From Burkholderia ambifaria (GTDB lineage: Bacteria > Pseudomonadota > Gammaproteobacteria > Burkholderiales > Burkholderiaceae), in the NCBI RefSeq assembly GCF_001443045.1, contig NZ_LKPJ01000003.1, positions 9,125-73,124 of the forward strand: a DNA stretch of 64,000 nt. Reading direction: 5' to 3'. The notes under the pieces are model-generated. The model ran no database searches, was not told the origin of the DNA, and saw nothing but the letters and a program-made list of their open reading frames with translations. This document shows positions 17,074 through 26,174 of this stretch, piece by piece (positions within the stretch are counted from its first letter, which is position 1; every line of letters begins with the position of its first letter). Position numbers and translations under genes: made by a program.

Positions 17074-18378
17074 TCACACCACCGGGCCCGGTTCCTTCTC
17101 CTTGCGCAGGAGCGCGTACAGGATGATCGCGCCGAACGTCGCGGTGCCGATCCCGCCGAGCCCGAAGCCGCCGAACTTCAGCGAGAAGTCGCCGGCACCG
17201 AGCACCAGTGTGACCGCCGCGACGATCAGGTTGCGGTTGTCGGAGAAGTCGACCTTGTTGACGACCCAGATCCGCGCGCCCGTCACCGCGATCAGCCCGA
17301 ACACGACGATCGACACCCCGCCGAGCACCGGGCCCGGAATCGTCTGGATCACCGCGCCGAACTTCGGCGAGAAGCCGAGCCCGATCGCGATCAGCGCGGC
17401 GATCGCGAACACCAGCGTCGAATAGATCCGCGTGACGGCCATCACGCCGATGTTCTCCGCGTAGGTGGTCACGCCCGTGCCGCCGACGCTGCCCGACACG
17501 ATCGTCGCGAGCCCGTCGCCGATGAACGCGCGACCGACGTAGCGGTCGAGATTGGTCCCCGTCATCGCGCTGACGGCCTTGATGTGGCCGAGGTTCTCCG
17601 CGACCAGGATCACCGCGATCGGCGCGAGCATCAGCATCGCGTGCGGATCGAAGACCGGCGCGCGGAAGCTCGGCACCCCGAACCACGCGGCATGCGCGAC
17701 GATCGCGAAATCGATCGGCTTGCCGAGACCCATCCCGTTGGTCGCGATCGCGTAGATCGCATAGGCAATCAGGAGCCCGACGAGGATCAGCAGGCGCTGC
17801 ATCATCCCACGCGCGAACACCGCGACGCCGCCGACGCACAGCACCGTGACGAGCGCCATCACCGAGTCGAAGGTCGATGCCGACACGCCCTTGACCGCGA
17901 TCGGCGCAAGGTTCAGCCCGATCACCGCGACCACCGCGCCGGTGACGACGGGCGGCATCAGCGTCTCGATCCAGCGCGTGCCGATCGCCTGCACCAGCGC
18001 GCCGAGCGCGACGTACACGACGCCGCACGCGATGATCCCGCCGAGCGCGACCGGGATGTTCGGGTTCGGGCCGCTGCCGCCGTAGCCCGTCACCGCGATC
18101 ACGAGGCCGATGAACGCGAAGCTCGAGCCGAGGTAGCTCGGCACGCGGCCGCCGACCAGCACGAAGAACAGCAGCGTGCCGATGCCCGACATGAAGATGC
18201 ACAGGTTCGGGTCGAAGCCCATCAGCAGCGGCGCGAGCACGGTCGAGCCGAACATCGCGACGACGTGCTGCACGCCCATCGCGACCATCTGCGGCCACGC
18301 GAGGCGTTCGTCGGGGCCGACCACGCGCGACGCGCCGGTCGATTGCACCCGCCAGCGCGGGAAGTAGGAATCGGACAT
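17074..18378 (-). CDS. NCS2 nucleobase permease (uracil/xanthine type)
   Basis: Inner-membrane nucleobase:cation symporter of the NCS2/NAT family, 434 aa, about 14 hydrophobic segments. The substrate motif region reads LVAENLGHIKAVSAMTG, like the uracil permeases UraA/RutG; GGTGVTTYAENIGVMAVT is the second hallmark. The start at 18378 (MSDSYFPRW) has AGGAGC 10 bases upstream; the in-frame start at 18522 adds a Pro/Arg-rich segment without membrane character. RutG-type uracil uptake is the best guess; no pyrimidine genes are adjacent to confirm it. The 240-base gap to flgL shows no gene. Confidence 0.88.
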   Translation of the reverse strand: MSDSYFPRWRVQSTGASRVVGPDERLAWPQMVAMGVQHVVAMFGSTVLAPLLMGFDPNLCIFMSGIGTLLFFVLVGGRVPSYLGSSFAFIGLVIAVTGYGGSGPNPNIPVALGGIIACGVVYVALGALVQAIGTRWIETLMPPVVTGAVVAVIGLNLAPIAVKGVSASTFDSVMALVTVLCVGGVAVFARGMMQRLLILVGLLIAYAIYAIATNGMGLGKPIDFAIVAHAAWFGVPSFRAPVFDPHAMLMLAPIAVILVAENLGHIKAVSAMTGTNLDRYVGRAFIGDGLATIVSGSVGGTGVTTYAENIGVMAVTRIYSTLVFAIAALIAIGLGFSPKFGAVIQTIPGPVLGGVSIVVFGLIAVTGARIWVVNKVDFSDNRNLIVAAVTLVLGAGDFSLKFGGFGLGGIGTATFGAIILYALLRKEKEPGPVV

Positions 18379-18618
18379 GGGAAAAGGGCTCCTGTCGAAC
18401 GCCGGCTGCGGACGGTGCGCCGGTCTGGAATCTGGCGCGAGTTTACGGAGCGGAAATGGGGCTGGCAAGCGCGAACCGCCGGGGCGACGGCGGTGCCCGC
18501 GGGGCTGGCACCCGGGCGGCACGATAGCGCCGGCGAAGGCCGACAGCCACCGACAGCGCTTAACCGGCGCACTGTGTGATGTAAGCGAGCGCTCACACCG
18601 GGCAGTGCGCCGCGGGTG

Positions 18619-19854
18619 TCACGGATTGATGTACTGGAACAGCGACAGGTTCTGCAGTTGCGCGTAGGCCTTCTGCGCGCCTGACAGCGCATTCTGCATC
18701 TGCAGGAACTGGCTGATCGTCGACACCATGTTGGTGCTGGTCAGGTCCGCCAGGTCGCTGCTGACCTGCACGGTATTGGTCTGGTTCACGGCCTGCATTG
18801 CCTGGATTTCGTGCTCGCGGCCCCCGACCGACGCCTGCACGGTGAGGATGTTCGTCATCGTGTTGTTCAGCTTCGTCGTGCCGGTCGTCATCGCGTTCGT
18901 CAGCGCGGCCGAGGCGGCCGTATCGCTGCCGATCGGTATTTTCAGCGCGGCGATCATCGTGTCGAGCGACGCGAACACGTCGGTGCCGGCCTGCGGCGCG
19001 GGCGTCACCGTGAACGTGTCGCCCAATGCCGGCGTGCCCGATACCGGCACCGTCAGGCCGTTACCGAGCGCGATCGCGGCACCGTCCGAGTACGGCTGGG
19101 GTGCGGTCTGGCTCGATGGCCCGATCGTGTTGTCGGTGACCGTATAGGTCGGCGCGGTCGACGTGCCGCCGAACGTGATCGTGAACGGGTGCGCGTTGGT
19201 GGCCGCCGACGGGTTCGTGATCGATACCGCACCGATCGTACCCGTGCCCGTATTGCCGGTGCCCGCGGCCGGCACGGGCTGGCTGCCGAGCATCGGCACC
19301 GACAGGAACACGCTCGTGCCGCTGTCGCCCTGCGCGATCGAGCGCGTGTCGGCGATCTGCACCTGGCGCGCGCCACTGTCGCCGCTGTAGGTCACGCCAC
19401 CGCCCGCGGCATCCGCGAACGGCGCCGTGGTCGACTGGAAGCCCGCGAACAGGTAGTTGCCCGCGCCGTCCGTGGTGTTCGCGAGCGTCAGCAACTGGTT
19501 GCGATAGCCCTCCAGCTGCGTCGCGAGCGCCGACCGGTCGCTGTCGGCCAGCGAACCGTCGCCGGCCTGCATGACGATCGTGTGCATGCTGTTCAGCAGG
19601 TTGTTGACGCTCGTCAGTGCCTGATCCTCCTTCTGCAGCGACGACAGCGCGACGTTCTGGTTCGCGGAGTACTGCGAAAGCGTCGCCGACGTCATCGACA
19701 ACTGCACGGCCTGCGCCGCACCGACGGGGTTGTCGGCCGGGGTCGACAGGCTCACGCCGCTCGAGATCTGCTGATACAGCTGCGCGAGCTGCGCCTGCTG
19801 GTCGCTCATCTGCGCGACGTTCATCTGGTAAAACTGGGCAGTGGAAATCCGCAT
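18619..19854 (-). CDS. flgL: Flagellar hook-associated protein 3
   Basis: Hook-filament junction protein, secreted by the flagellar export apparatus, 411 aa. The N-terminal MRISTAQFYQMNVAQM and C-terminal Gln/Asn/Leu-rich helices form the conserved coiled-coil D0/D1 parts shared with flagellin. E. coli FlgL is 317 aa; the extra length is largely a Thr/Gly-rich beta-type insert at about residues 200-286 that is closely similar, also at DNA level, to a stretch in FlgK. Start 19854 has GGGGA upstream and lies 18 bases after flgK. Last gene of the flagellar run. Confidence 0.94.
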   Translation of the reverse strand: MRISTAQFYQMNVAQMSDQQAQLAQLYQQISSGVSLSTPADNPVGAAQAVQLSMTSATLSQYSANQNVALSSLQKEDQALTSVNNLLNSMHTIVMQAGDGSLADSDRSALATQLEGYRNQLLTLANTTDGAGNYLFAGFQSTTAPFADAAGGGVTYSGDSGARQVQIADTRSIAQGDSGTSVFLSVPMLGSQPVPAAGTGNTGTGTIGAVSITNPSAATNAHPFTITFGGTSTAPTYTVTDNTIGPSSQTAPQPYSDGAAIALGNGLTVPVSGTPALGDTFTVTPAPQAGTDVFASLDTMIAALKIPIGSDTAASAALTNAMTTGTTKLNNTMTNILTVQASVGGREHEIQAMQAVNQTNTVQVSSDLADLTSTNMVSTISQFLQMQNALSGAQKAYAQLQNLSLFQYINP

Positions 19855-19871
19855 CGCTTCTGTCCCCGGAA

Positions 19872-21806
19872 TCAATTGAACAGGCCGAGCACGGTCTGGA
19901 ACAGCGTCGCCGCCGTCTGGATCACCTTCGCGTTCGCCTGGTAAAGCTGCTGATACTGCATCAGGTTCGCCGCTTCCTCGTTCTGGTTCACGCCGGACGC
20001 CGACTGCTGCGCGGTCGTGATCTGGCCGACGAGCGAGGTCTGCGCGGCGCTCGACGACTTCAGCTGGCTCGCCGTGTTGCCGATGCCGTTCACGTAGCTC
20101 GCATAGGCGCCGGTCAGCGTGGTCGAGCCGTTGCCGAACGACTTCGAATTGACGAGCTTCGACAGCGCGAGCGCGTTGCTGCCGTCGTTCGTGCCACCCG
20201 TGTTCGGCGCGACCGCAAACGTGTCGCCGGCTGCCGGCGCGCCCGACACCGTCACCGCGACGCCCGCCGTCAGCGTGATCGGCGAACCGGTCTGGAACGG
20301 CTGCGCGCCCGACGTGGTCGGCGGCACGGCCGTGTTGTCGGTGACCGTATAGGTCGGCGCGGCCGACGTGCCGCCCATCGTGATCGTGTAGTTGTGTGCG
20401 TTGACCGCGGCCGATGCGCTCGTGACAGACAGCGAGCCGATCGTGCCGGTGCCCGTGTTCGTCGTGCTCGCCGACGACGCGTACGGCGACGCCGCCGCGA
20501 TCGCCGAGCCGGCCGACGTCGCGAGACCGAAGCCGTTCAGCGCGTCGCGCGTCGGCAGCACGGTGAACTGATCGCCGGCCTTCATCGCGCCGGACGGCAC
20601 CGAGAAATTCAGGCCGCCGAGCGAAACCGGCATCGGGCCGGCCATCTGGCCGACCACCGTGCTGGTCGCGCGGTCGGTGAGCGTGTAGTGGGTCCCGTCG
20701 AACGACAGCGTGTAATCGCTCGTCGTGGGCTGCGACGCGTTCGCGAACGACACGGACAGCGTTGCGTCGCCGGTGTTGCCCTGGTTCGAATAGACGGTCG
20801 GCGTGCCGGTCGTAAAGAGATTGCCGCCGGGGTTGCCCGACAAGTCGAGGCCGAGCGCGTTCTGCGCGTTGACTTGCGCGGCGAAGCTCGTCGCGATCGC
20901 GCCGAGCTGCGCCTCGGCCGGGTCGAGCGTCTGGCTGCGGAACGCGAGCAGGCCGCCGAGCGTGCCGCCTGACAGCGACGCATCCGGCAGCGCCTGGTTC
21001 GGGCCCTGCGGGTTTGCGCCGGCGATCCCCTGCGACACGACGGTCAGCTCGCTCGGATCGGACGGCGACGTGACGGTCGCGAGCTGGTAGCTCTTGTCGG
21101 CGAGGACGAGCGGCTGGCCGCCCGCGAGGAACACGCTGTAGCCGCTGTCGCTGCGCACGACCTGCACGCCGGCGAGGCTCGACAGGTTCGACACCGCGAG
21201 GTCGCGCTGGTCCATCATCTGGTTGGGCGGCTGTCCCTGGCTGCTCGCCGCGGAGATCTGCTGGTTCAGCTGCGCGATCTGCACGGTGTACGCGTTGATC
21301 TGCGACACGGTGCTGGTGAGCTGCGTGTTGACGCTCTGGCGCAGCGAGTCGTACTGCTGGCCGGCTGCGGTGATCTGGTTCGCGAGCGTCTGCGCGTTGC
21401 TCATCGCGGTCTGCCGCACCGACGGGTCGGACGCATTGTTCGCGACGTTCTGCAGCCCGGTGAAATAGCTGGTGACCGCGGTCGAGATGCCGGCCGTCGG
21501 GCTGCCGACGTAGTTGTTCAGCTGCGCGACGAGCGAGTACCAGGTCGACAGCGCGCCGCCCTGCGACTGCGCGCTGTTCAACTGGTCGCTCAGGTACTGG
21601 CTGTATTGCCGCTGCACCGTGACGGTGTTCACGCCCTGCGGCATGTAGCCGCTCGACGTGTACTGGCCGCTCGCCTCGGCATAAACGGGGCGCTCGACCG
21701 AATAGCCGGGCGTCGCTGCGTTGCTGATGTTCTGACCGGTCGTCGTGAGGCCCCAGAGCGCGGCATTGAGGCCGCTGACGCCGAGGTTCATGAGTGTGTT
21801 GGACAT
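19872..21806 (-). CDS. flgK: Flagellar hook-associated protein 1
   Basis: Hook-filament junction protein next to FlgL, 644 aa. The N-terminus MSNTLMNLGVSGLNAALWGL with ISNAATPGYSVERP is the flagellar rod/hook family signature, and the C-terminal helix (NLMQYQQLYQANAKVIQTA) completes D0. The middle is long: after a domain near 340-430 there is a segment at about 449-533 that also occurs in FlgL. The start at 21806 is the first codon that gives the conserved N-terminus; the in-frame start at 21947 lies ahead of the promoter. A sigma-28-type promoter lies at 21862-21888. Confidence 0.95.
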   Translation of the reverse strand: MSNTLMNLGVSGLNAALWGLTTTGQNISNAATPGYSVERPVYAEASGQYTSSGYMPQGVNTVTVQRQYSQYLSDQLNSAQSQGGALSTWYSLVAQLNNYVGSPTAGISTAVTSYFTGLQNVANNASDPSVRQTAMSNAQTLANQITAAGQQYDSLRQSVNTQLTSTVSQINAYTVQIAQLNQQISAASSQGQPPNQMMDQRDLAVSNLSSLAGVQVVRSDSGYSVFLAGGQPLVLADKSYQLATVTSPSDPSELTVVSQGIAGANPQGPNQALPDASLSGGTLGGLLAFRSQTLDPAEAQLGAIATSFAAQVNAQNALGLDLSGNPGGNLFTTGTPTVYSNQGNTGDATLSVSFANASQPTTSDYTLSFDGTHYTLTDRATSTVVGQMAGPMPVSLGGLNFSVPSGAMKAGDQFTVLPTRDALNGFGLATSAGSAIAAASPYASSASTTNTGTGTIGSLSVTSASAAVNAHNYTITMGGTSAAPTYTVTDNTAVPPTTSGAQPFQTGSPITLTAGVAVTVSGAPAAGDTFAVAPNTGGTNDGSNALALSKLVNSKSFGNGSTTLTGAYASYVNGIGNTASQLKSSSAAQTSLVGQITTAQQSASGVNQNEEAANLMQYQQLYQANAKVIQTAATLFQTVLGLFN

Positions 21807-21861
21807 GCGCGATCCTGATGAGCCGGCCGCGCTGCGGCCGCCGGGTTGCGTGACTCCCGGT

Positions 21862-21888
21862 ATAACGGCCGCGGATCGGAAAAATTGA
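21862..21888 (-). promoter_or_regulatory. Sigma-28 (FliA) promoter of flgKL
   Basis: Minus-strand TCAA (21888-21885), 15 bases, GCCGTTAT (21869-21862). The -10 box and spacing equal those before flgM and fit the FliA pattern TAAA-N15-GCCGATAA. About 55 bases ahead of the flgK ATG. Confidence 0.75.
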
Positions 21889-21997
21889 GGAAAAAATGCA
21901 CGCGCGACGCGCACGTGCGCGCGCCGTTCGAGGGCCCCGGCGGCCACTGCCGGCGCCGGTGCGAAGGCGGCCCCGAGCGGAGCCGCGAGCGGGTGCG

Positions 21998-22753
21998 TCA
22001 GGCCCGCGCGAGCGAGCGGCGCTTCATCTCGAGCTGGGTGATCAGGCGCTGCAGCGTGTTCTCCGCGCTGCCCGGCAGCGACATGAAGCGAAAGCCGAGC
22101 TGGTAGCGCCGCGAGCCGTTCGGCATCTGCGTCGAACGCTGCGACACGAGGCGCAGGTCGAGCGACAGCTTGCCGTGGCCGTTCAGCTCGAGCTCGACGT
22201 CCGGCAGCAGCGTGCCGACCTCGAGCGCCTCGGCGCGCTCGTCGGCCGTGCGCAGCCCGACGCCGCCGAGCGACAGGTTATGCACCTCGAACACGAAGCT
22301 CTCGCCCTCCGGCAGCTTGCCGCGGCACAGGAACGGATCGACGATCGGCGCATCGACGCGGAAATACTCGCGGCGCTGGATGCACATCAGCACGTCGGGG
22401 AAATCGGCGACGAACGCGGGCAGCCCCTCGTAGCGCGTCTCGCGCGGCGTGCTCGTGGTGAATTCGACGCGCACGCCGTCCGGCGCGGCCGAGAACGTGC
22501 AGTGCGACGCGGCGAGGATGCCGGCATTCTGCTCGGACAGCGCGCCCCAGTCGAACGTGAACGTGCGCGCGCCGACGTCGACCTCGAGCAGGCGCGTGAC
22601 GAGCTGGCCGCCCGGGTACTGGACGGTCAGGAAGTCGCCGCGGTTCACGAGGTTGCGCAACTGCACGCCGATTTCCAGCGGATTGCGGCGGGCATAGTCG
22701 GGCCCGGAATGGCCCGCATCCAGGCCCTGATCGGTCGACGTTTCGATATTCAT
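21998..22753 (-). CDS. ycgR: Flagellar brake protein with PilZ domain
   Basis: Cyclic-di-GMP-responsive brake that binds the flagellar motor and slows it when c-di-GMP is high. 251 aa: N-terminal YcgR domain (about 25-120), then a PilZ domain with the c-di-GMP motif RREYFR (Arg128, Arg132) and N-x-S-x-x-G as Asn159, Ser161, Gly164. All key residues are present. It sits between flgJ and flgK on the same strand, unlike E. coli where ycgR is unlinked, and has its own sigma-28 promoter 93 bases upstream, which makes it a late flagellar gene. The ATG at 22753 is the only good start. Confidence 0.93.
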   Translation of the reverse strand: MNIETSTDQGLDAGHSGPDYARRNPLEIGVQLRNLVNRGDFLTVQYPGGQLVTRLLEVDVGARTFTFDWGALSEQNAGILAASHCTFSAAPDGVRVEFTTSTPRETRYEGLPAFVADFPDVLMCIQRREYFRVDAPIVDPFLCRGKLPEGESFVFEVHNLSLGGVGLRTADERAEALEVGTLLPDVELELNGHGKLSLDLRLVSQRSTQMPNGSRRYQLGFRFMSLPGSAENTLQRLITQLEMKRRSLARA

Positions 22754-22804
22754 GGCTAGCCGGTTTTCTTTTCATGGGCGCCCGGGGCAACCGGGACGCA
22801 GTAA

Positions 22805-22830
22805 AACCGGGCCAGAACACGGGCCCGGTT
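22805..22830 (-). promoter_or_regulatory. Hairpin in ycgR leader
   Basis: Minus-strand stem AACCGGGCC (22830-22822) with GGCCCGGTT (22813-22805), perfect 9 bp, followed by TTTTAC-like sequence. It lies between the sigma-28 promoter and the ycgR ATG, so it is in the leader; an attenuator or weak terminator for flgJ read-through. Confidence 0.5.
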
Positions 22831-22845
22831 GCAGGTCTCACACAC

Positions 22846-22872
22846 TTAGCGGCAGTGCTCACCGAAAGTTTA
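22846..22872 (-). promoter_or_regulatory. Sigma-28 (FliA) promoter of ycgR
   Basis: Minus-strand TAAACTTT (22872-22865) and GCCGCTAA (22853-22846) with 15 bases between TAAA and GCCG. It differs from the FliA consensus -10 by one base. Confidence 0.85.
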
Positions 22873-22970
22873 GATCGAATTGCCGCTTTTTTTCGCGCAA
22901 ACGTTGAAACCGCGCGCGGCGGGTGCCGGGCGCGGTCCGAAAGACGGCAGGCGGGCGACGGGCGGGCCTG

Positions 22971-23954
22971 TCAGCCGATCTGCCGCATGATCGAGATCAG
23001 TTTCTTCGCGTAATTCGGGTCGGTCGCATAACCGGCCTTCTGCAGCCCGTGTGCGAAACCCTCGACGTTGCGGCTCGCGCTGAGCACGCCCGCGTAGCGC
23101 GGGTTGTTCTTCAGCAGGTTCGCATAGTCGGTCATCGCGTGCTCGTACGAATCGTACGCGCGGAACTTCGCGACGACGCGGCGCGGCGTGCCGTTCACGT
23201 ATTCGGTCGTCAGCGCCGACACCGTGCGGCCCGTCCAGCCCTTGTTGGCCTTGATGCCGAACACGTTGTAGCTCGTCGAGCCGTCGCTCGCGCGGATCTC
23301 GCGCTTGCCCCAGCCCGATTCGAGCGCGGCCTGGCCGACGATGAAACGCGCCGGGATGCCGGTGGTCGCGCTCGCCGCCTGTGCCGCACCGGCGAGCCGG
23401 TCGACGAACGCGTCGGCATCCTGCACGCCGCTCGCGCCCTTCAGCGGCGGCGTGAGCGCGCTGCCGGCCGAGTAGCCGCGTGCGCCGGCAAGCCCGCCGT
23501 TGTTCGCCGAGTTCGCATACGCCTTCGCCATCGCGTTCATCGCGGCGAGGCTGCCTTCGTTGCCCGCCGCGCCGAAGCCGGCCGCACCAAGCCCGGCCGC
23601 CCCGGCGTCGGCCGCCGTATCGCTGCCGGCGCCCTGCCCCGCGTTGCGCAGCAGCTGCTTCATCAGCGCGTCGGCGACGCCGATCCCGCGCTTGGACATC
23701 TGCTGCGCGAGCTGCTGGTCGAGCATCGACGTGTACATCTTCGACGTGTGCGAATCGAGCAGGCCGCCGTCGGGCGTGGCGTCGCGCATGCTCTTGAGCA
23801 TCATCTGCGTGAACATCGCGTCGAACTGGCCAGCCACCGCCTTCGCGCCGGCCTGCGGCGACTGCTTCGCCTGCGCGCGCAGCGCATCGAAGCCCTGCAC
23901 GTCGAGCGCGAAGCGTTGCGTGAGGTCGTTCGCGTTCGGGAGATTAGCTGCCAT
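22971..23954 (-). CDS. flgJ: Flagellar rod-capping protein / peptidoglycan hydrolase
   Basis: Bifunctional periplasmic protein, 327 aa. The N-terminal part (about 1-105) is the rod cap that helps FlgB/C/F/G assemble; the C-terminal part (about 180-327) is a GH73 N-acetylglucosaminidase that opens the cell wall for the rod. The catalytic Glu212 sits in QAALESGWGK. An Ala/Gly linker joins the two. The ATG at 23954 begins at the last base of the upstream repeat element; no good ribosome site is visible, and any would lie inside the element's terminal palindrome. A second in-frame ATG at 23972 lies wholly inside the repeat and is less likely. Confidence 0.94.
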   Translation of the reverse strand: MAANLPNANDLTQRFALDVQGFDALRAQAKQSPQAGAKAVAGQFDAMFTQMMLKSMRDATPDGGLLDSHTSKMYTSMLDQQLAQQMSKRGIGVADALMKQLLRNAGQGAGSDTAADAGAAGLGAAGFGAAGNEGSLAAMNAMAKAYANSANNGGLAGARGYSAGSALTPPLKGASGVQDADAFVDRLAGAAQAASATTGIPARFIVGQAALESGWGKREIRASDGSTSYNVFGIKANKGWTGRTVSALTTEYVNGTPRRVVAKFRAYDSYEHAMTDYANLLKNNPRYAGVLSASRNVEGFAHGLQKAGYATDPNYAKKLISIMRQIG

Positions 23955-24270
23955 AAGGGTCTGCCTACTCATGAAACGTGCATGCGTTGCCCCGAGACGG
24001 GCCGCTCGCAAGGATCGCGACGCCGCGAATACTGGACGTATTCGCAAGGAGCGTGACGCCGCGAGCGGCCCGTCTCGGGGCAACGCCAAATTTAAATTGC
24101 ATTCCACGGGAATGCCCGAAATCGGCCGCATGGCGGCGTCCTTCGTCTCTTGTTTGGCTCGGCCAAACGGCACTCCTCACTCCTTGCCCTGCGCCCCGCA
24201 AGGAAGTCCCCTTGGGGGACGGCCGATTTCGGGCATTCGCATGTACGTTTCATGAGTAGGCAGACCCTTA
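23954..24270. repeat. Nested-palindrome intergenic element, copy 1
   Basis: 317-bp element between flgI and flgJ. Outer inverted repeat of 32 bp with one mismatch (23954-23985 and 24239-24270, TAAGGGTCTGCCTACTCATG...). Inside lie two separate hairpins: module B with perfect 26-bp arms (23984-24009, 24061-24086) around a GCGAATAC...GTATTCGC core, and module A with perfect 19-bp arms (24110-24128, 24220-24238) around GTTTGGCTCGGCCAAAC and AAGGAAGTCCCCTTGGGG. Ends are TA-AGGG...CCCT-TA, compatible with a TA target duplication. The flgI stop codon and first base of the flgJ ATG belong to the element. A second copy is at 39443-39761. No protein is encoded. Confidence 0.9.
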
Positions 24271-25464
24271 GATGACCTCCAGGTCGGCGCGCAGCGCGCC
24301 GGCCGCCTTCATCGCCTGCAGGATCGACATCAGGTCCGCCGGCGTCGCGCCGAGCGTGTTCAGCGCCTTCACGACGTCGGCGAGGTTCGCGCCGGCCGTG
24401 ACCATCTTGAGCGCCCCGTTGTCCTGCTTCAGCTGGATCTGCGACTGCTGCGCGACCACCGTCTGCCCGTTCGAGAACGGCCCCGGCTGCGACACCACCG
24501 GCTGCGTGTTGACGACCACCGACAGGTTGCCGTGCGCAACCGCGCAGCTTTGCAGCGTGACCATCTGGTTCATCACGATCGAGCCGGTGCGCGCGTTCAG
24601 GATCACCTTCGCAGCGGCCCGGTCCGGGTTCACGTCGAGGTTCTGCAGGCGCGCCATGAACGCGACCTGCTGCGCGGAATCCGCCGGCGCGGCGAGCTGG
24701 ATCGTACGGCCGTCGAGCGCTGTCGCGGTGCCCGGGCCGAAGCTGGAATTGACCGCGGACACGATCCGCTGCGCGGTGCCGTAGTCCATGTCGTTCAGCT
24801 GCAGCTGCAGCACGCCGTTCATCTGCGCGATCGCGTTCGGCACCGAGCGCTCGACGATCGCGCCGCCGACGATCCGGCCGGCCGCGAGCTGGTTCACCTG
24901 CACGCGGCTGCCGTTCGCGCTCGCGCCTGCGCCGCCGACCGCCATGTTGCCCTGCGCGAGCGCATACACCTGCCCGTCCGCGCCCTTCAGCGGCGTGAGC
25001 AGCAGCGTGCCGCCGCGCAGGCTCTTCGCGTTGCCGAGCGACGACACGGTCACGTCGAGCGCCTCGCCCGGCCGCGCGAACGGCGGCAGCGTGGCGGTCA
25101 CCATCACGGCCGCGACGTTCTTCAGCTGCATGTTGTTCAGCGACGACGGGCCGCCGTTGGCCGAGCCGTTGTTGATCGAGATGCCGAGGTTCGCGAGCAT
25201 GTTCGCGAGCGTCTGCGTCGTAAACGGCGTCTGCATCGTCTGGTCGCCCGTGCCGTCGAGGCCGACGACGAGGCCATAGCCGATCAGCGGGTTGTCGCGC
25301 ACGCCCTGGATCTGCGCGAGGTCCTTCAGGCGCTCCGCGTGCGCGGGTGCCGTGCCGAACGCGCACGCCGCCAGCGCGCATGCGGCGGCGAGCCGCGCGA
25401 CGGCATGCGCGCCGAACGCGATGCGGCGGGACAGGCGGTGGAAAAGAGGCTGCTGCATCGTCAT
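24268..25464 (-). CDS. flgI: Flagellar P-ring protein
   Basis: Periplasmic P-ring subunit around the rod at the peptidoglycan layer, 398 aa including a signal peptide that ends near [14 protein letters not shown]. The family block [19 protein letters not shown] appears here as [19 protein letters not shown]. The start ATG at 25464 overlaps the flgH stop by one base (TGATG), so translation is coupled. The stop TAA at 24268 is formed by the end of the repeat element, and the last residues are ADLEVI. Confidence 0.95.
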   Translation of the reverse strand: MTMQQPLFHRLSRRIAFGAHAVARLAAACALAACAFGTAPAHAERLKDLAQIQGVRDNPLIGYGLVVGLDGTGDQTMQTPFTTQTLANMLANLGISINNGSANGGPSSLNNMQLKNVAAVMVTATLPPFARPGEALDVTVSSLGNAKSLRGGTLLLTPLKGADGQVYALAQGNMAVGGAGASANGSRVQVNQLAAGRIVGGAIVERSVPNAIAQMNGVLQLQLNDMDYGTAQRIVSAVNSSFGPGTATALDGRTIQLAAPADSAQQVAFMARLQNLDVNPDRAAAKVILNARTGSIVMNQMVTLQSCAVAHGNLSVVVNTQPVVSQPGPFSNGQTVVAQQSQIQLKQDNGALKMVTAGANLADVVKALNTLGATPADLMSILQAMKAAGALRADLEVI

Positions 25465-26153
25465 CACCACGGTGCGATGTTGAGGAAGAAGCGCTGCAAC
25501 CAGCCCATCGTCTCGGCTTCGTTGATGTAGCCCTTCGACGAGTATTCGATCTTCGCGTCGGCGACCTGCGTCGAGTACACGGAGTTCGCGCCCGAGATCG
25601 TGTTCGGGTTCACGACACCCGAGAAACGCACGAATTCGTTGCCCTGGTTGATCAGCATCTGCTTCTCGCCGCTGACGACGAGATTGCCGTTCGGCAGCAC
25701 GTTGGTGACGGTCACCGTGATCGTGCCGTTGAACGTGTTCGCCGCGCTCGCGCCGCCCGTCGCCGCGAACTTGTTGTTGCCGGCCGCCGACAGGTTCGCC
25801 TTCGCGAACAGCCCGCCGAGGAAGCCGGCCGTCGGCACGTTGAAGTCGGTGGTGCCCTGCCGGTTGGTGTTCGCACCCGACGACTTGGTCGCGTTGATGT
25901 TCTCCGCGATCATGATCGTCAGGATGTCGCCGATGTTGCGCGGCCGCTGGTCCTCGAACAGTGGACGGCCCGCGTAGCCCGGGTTGTAGATCGAGCCGGG
26001 CGCCTGCATCGACATCGGCATCGGCGGCTGCGCCGTCATCGGCTGCTGGATGATCGGGTCGCGCGGAATCTGCGCGCAACCGGCGAGCGCGGCCACCGCG
26101 ACCGCGCACGCGGCGCGGACGGGGGCTGACGGGAGGAGGCGAACCTGCTTCAT
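25464..26153 (-). CDS. flgH: Flagellar L-ring lipoprotein
   Basis: Outer-membrane L-ring subunit, 229 aa. Lipoprotein signal with lipobox LAGC; Cys26 would be acylated. The N-terminal mature part has a Met/Pro-rich linker ([15 protein letters not shown]), then the family core with [18 protein letters not shown] sequence and a C-terminal [15 protein letters not shown] block. It ends exactly where flgI begins. 21 bases separate it from flgG. Confidence 0.95.
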   Translation of the reverse strand: MKQVRLLPSAPVRAACAVAVAALAGCAQIPRDPIIQQPMTAQPPMPMSMQAPGSIYNPGYAGRPLFEDQRPRNIGDILTIMIAENINATKSSGANTNRQGTTDFNVPTAGFLGGLFAKANLSAAGNNKFAATGGASAANTFNGTITVTVTNVLPNGNLVVSGEKQMLINQGNEFVRFSGVVNPNTISGANSVYSTQVADAKIEYSSKGYINEAETMGWLQRFFLNIAPW

Positions 26154-26174
26154 GGCGACGACTGGACTTTCCGG

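Noticed and set aside
23965..24259. Frames across the repeat element copy 1
   Set aside because: The palindromic element gives similar frames on both strands; none has a ribosome site or motif.
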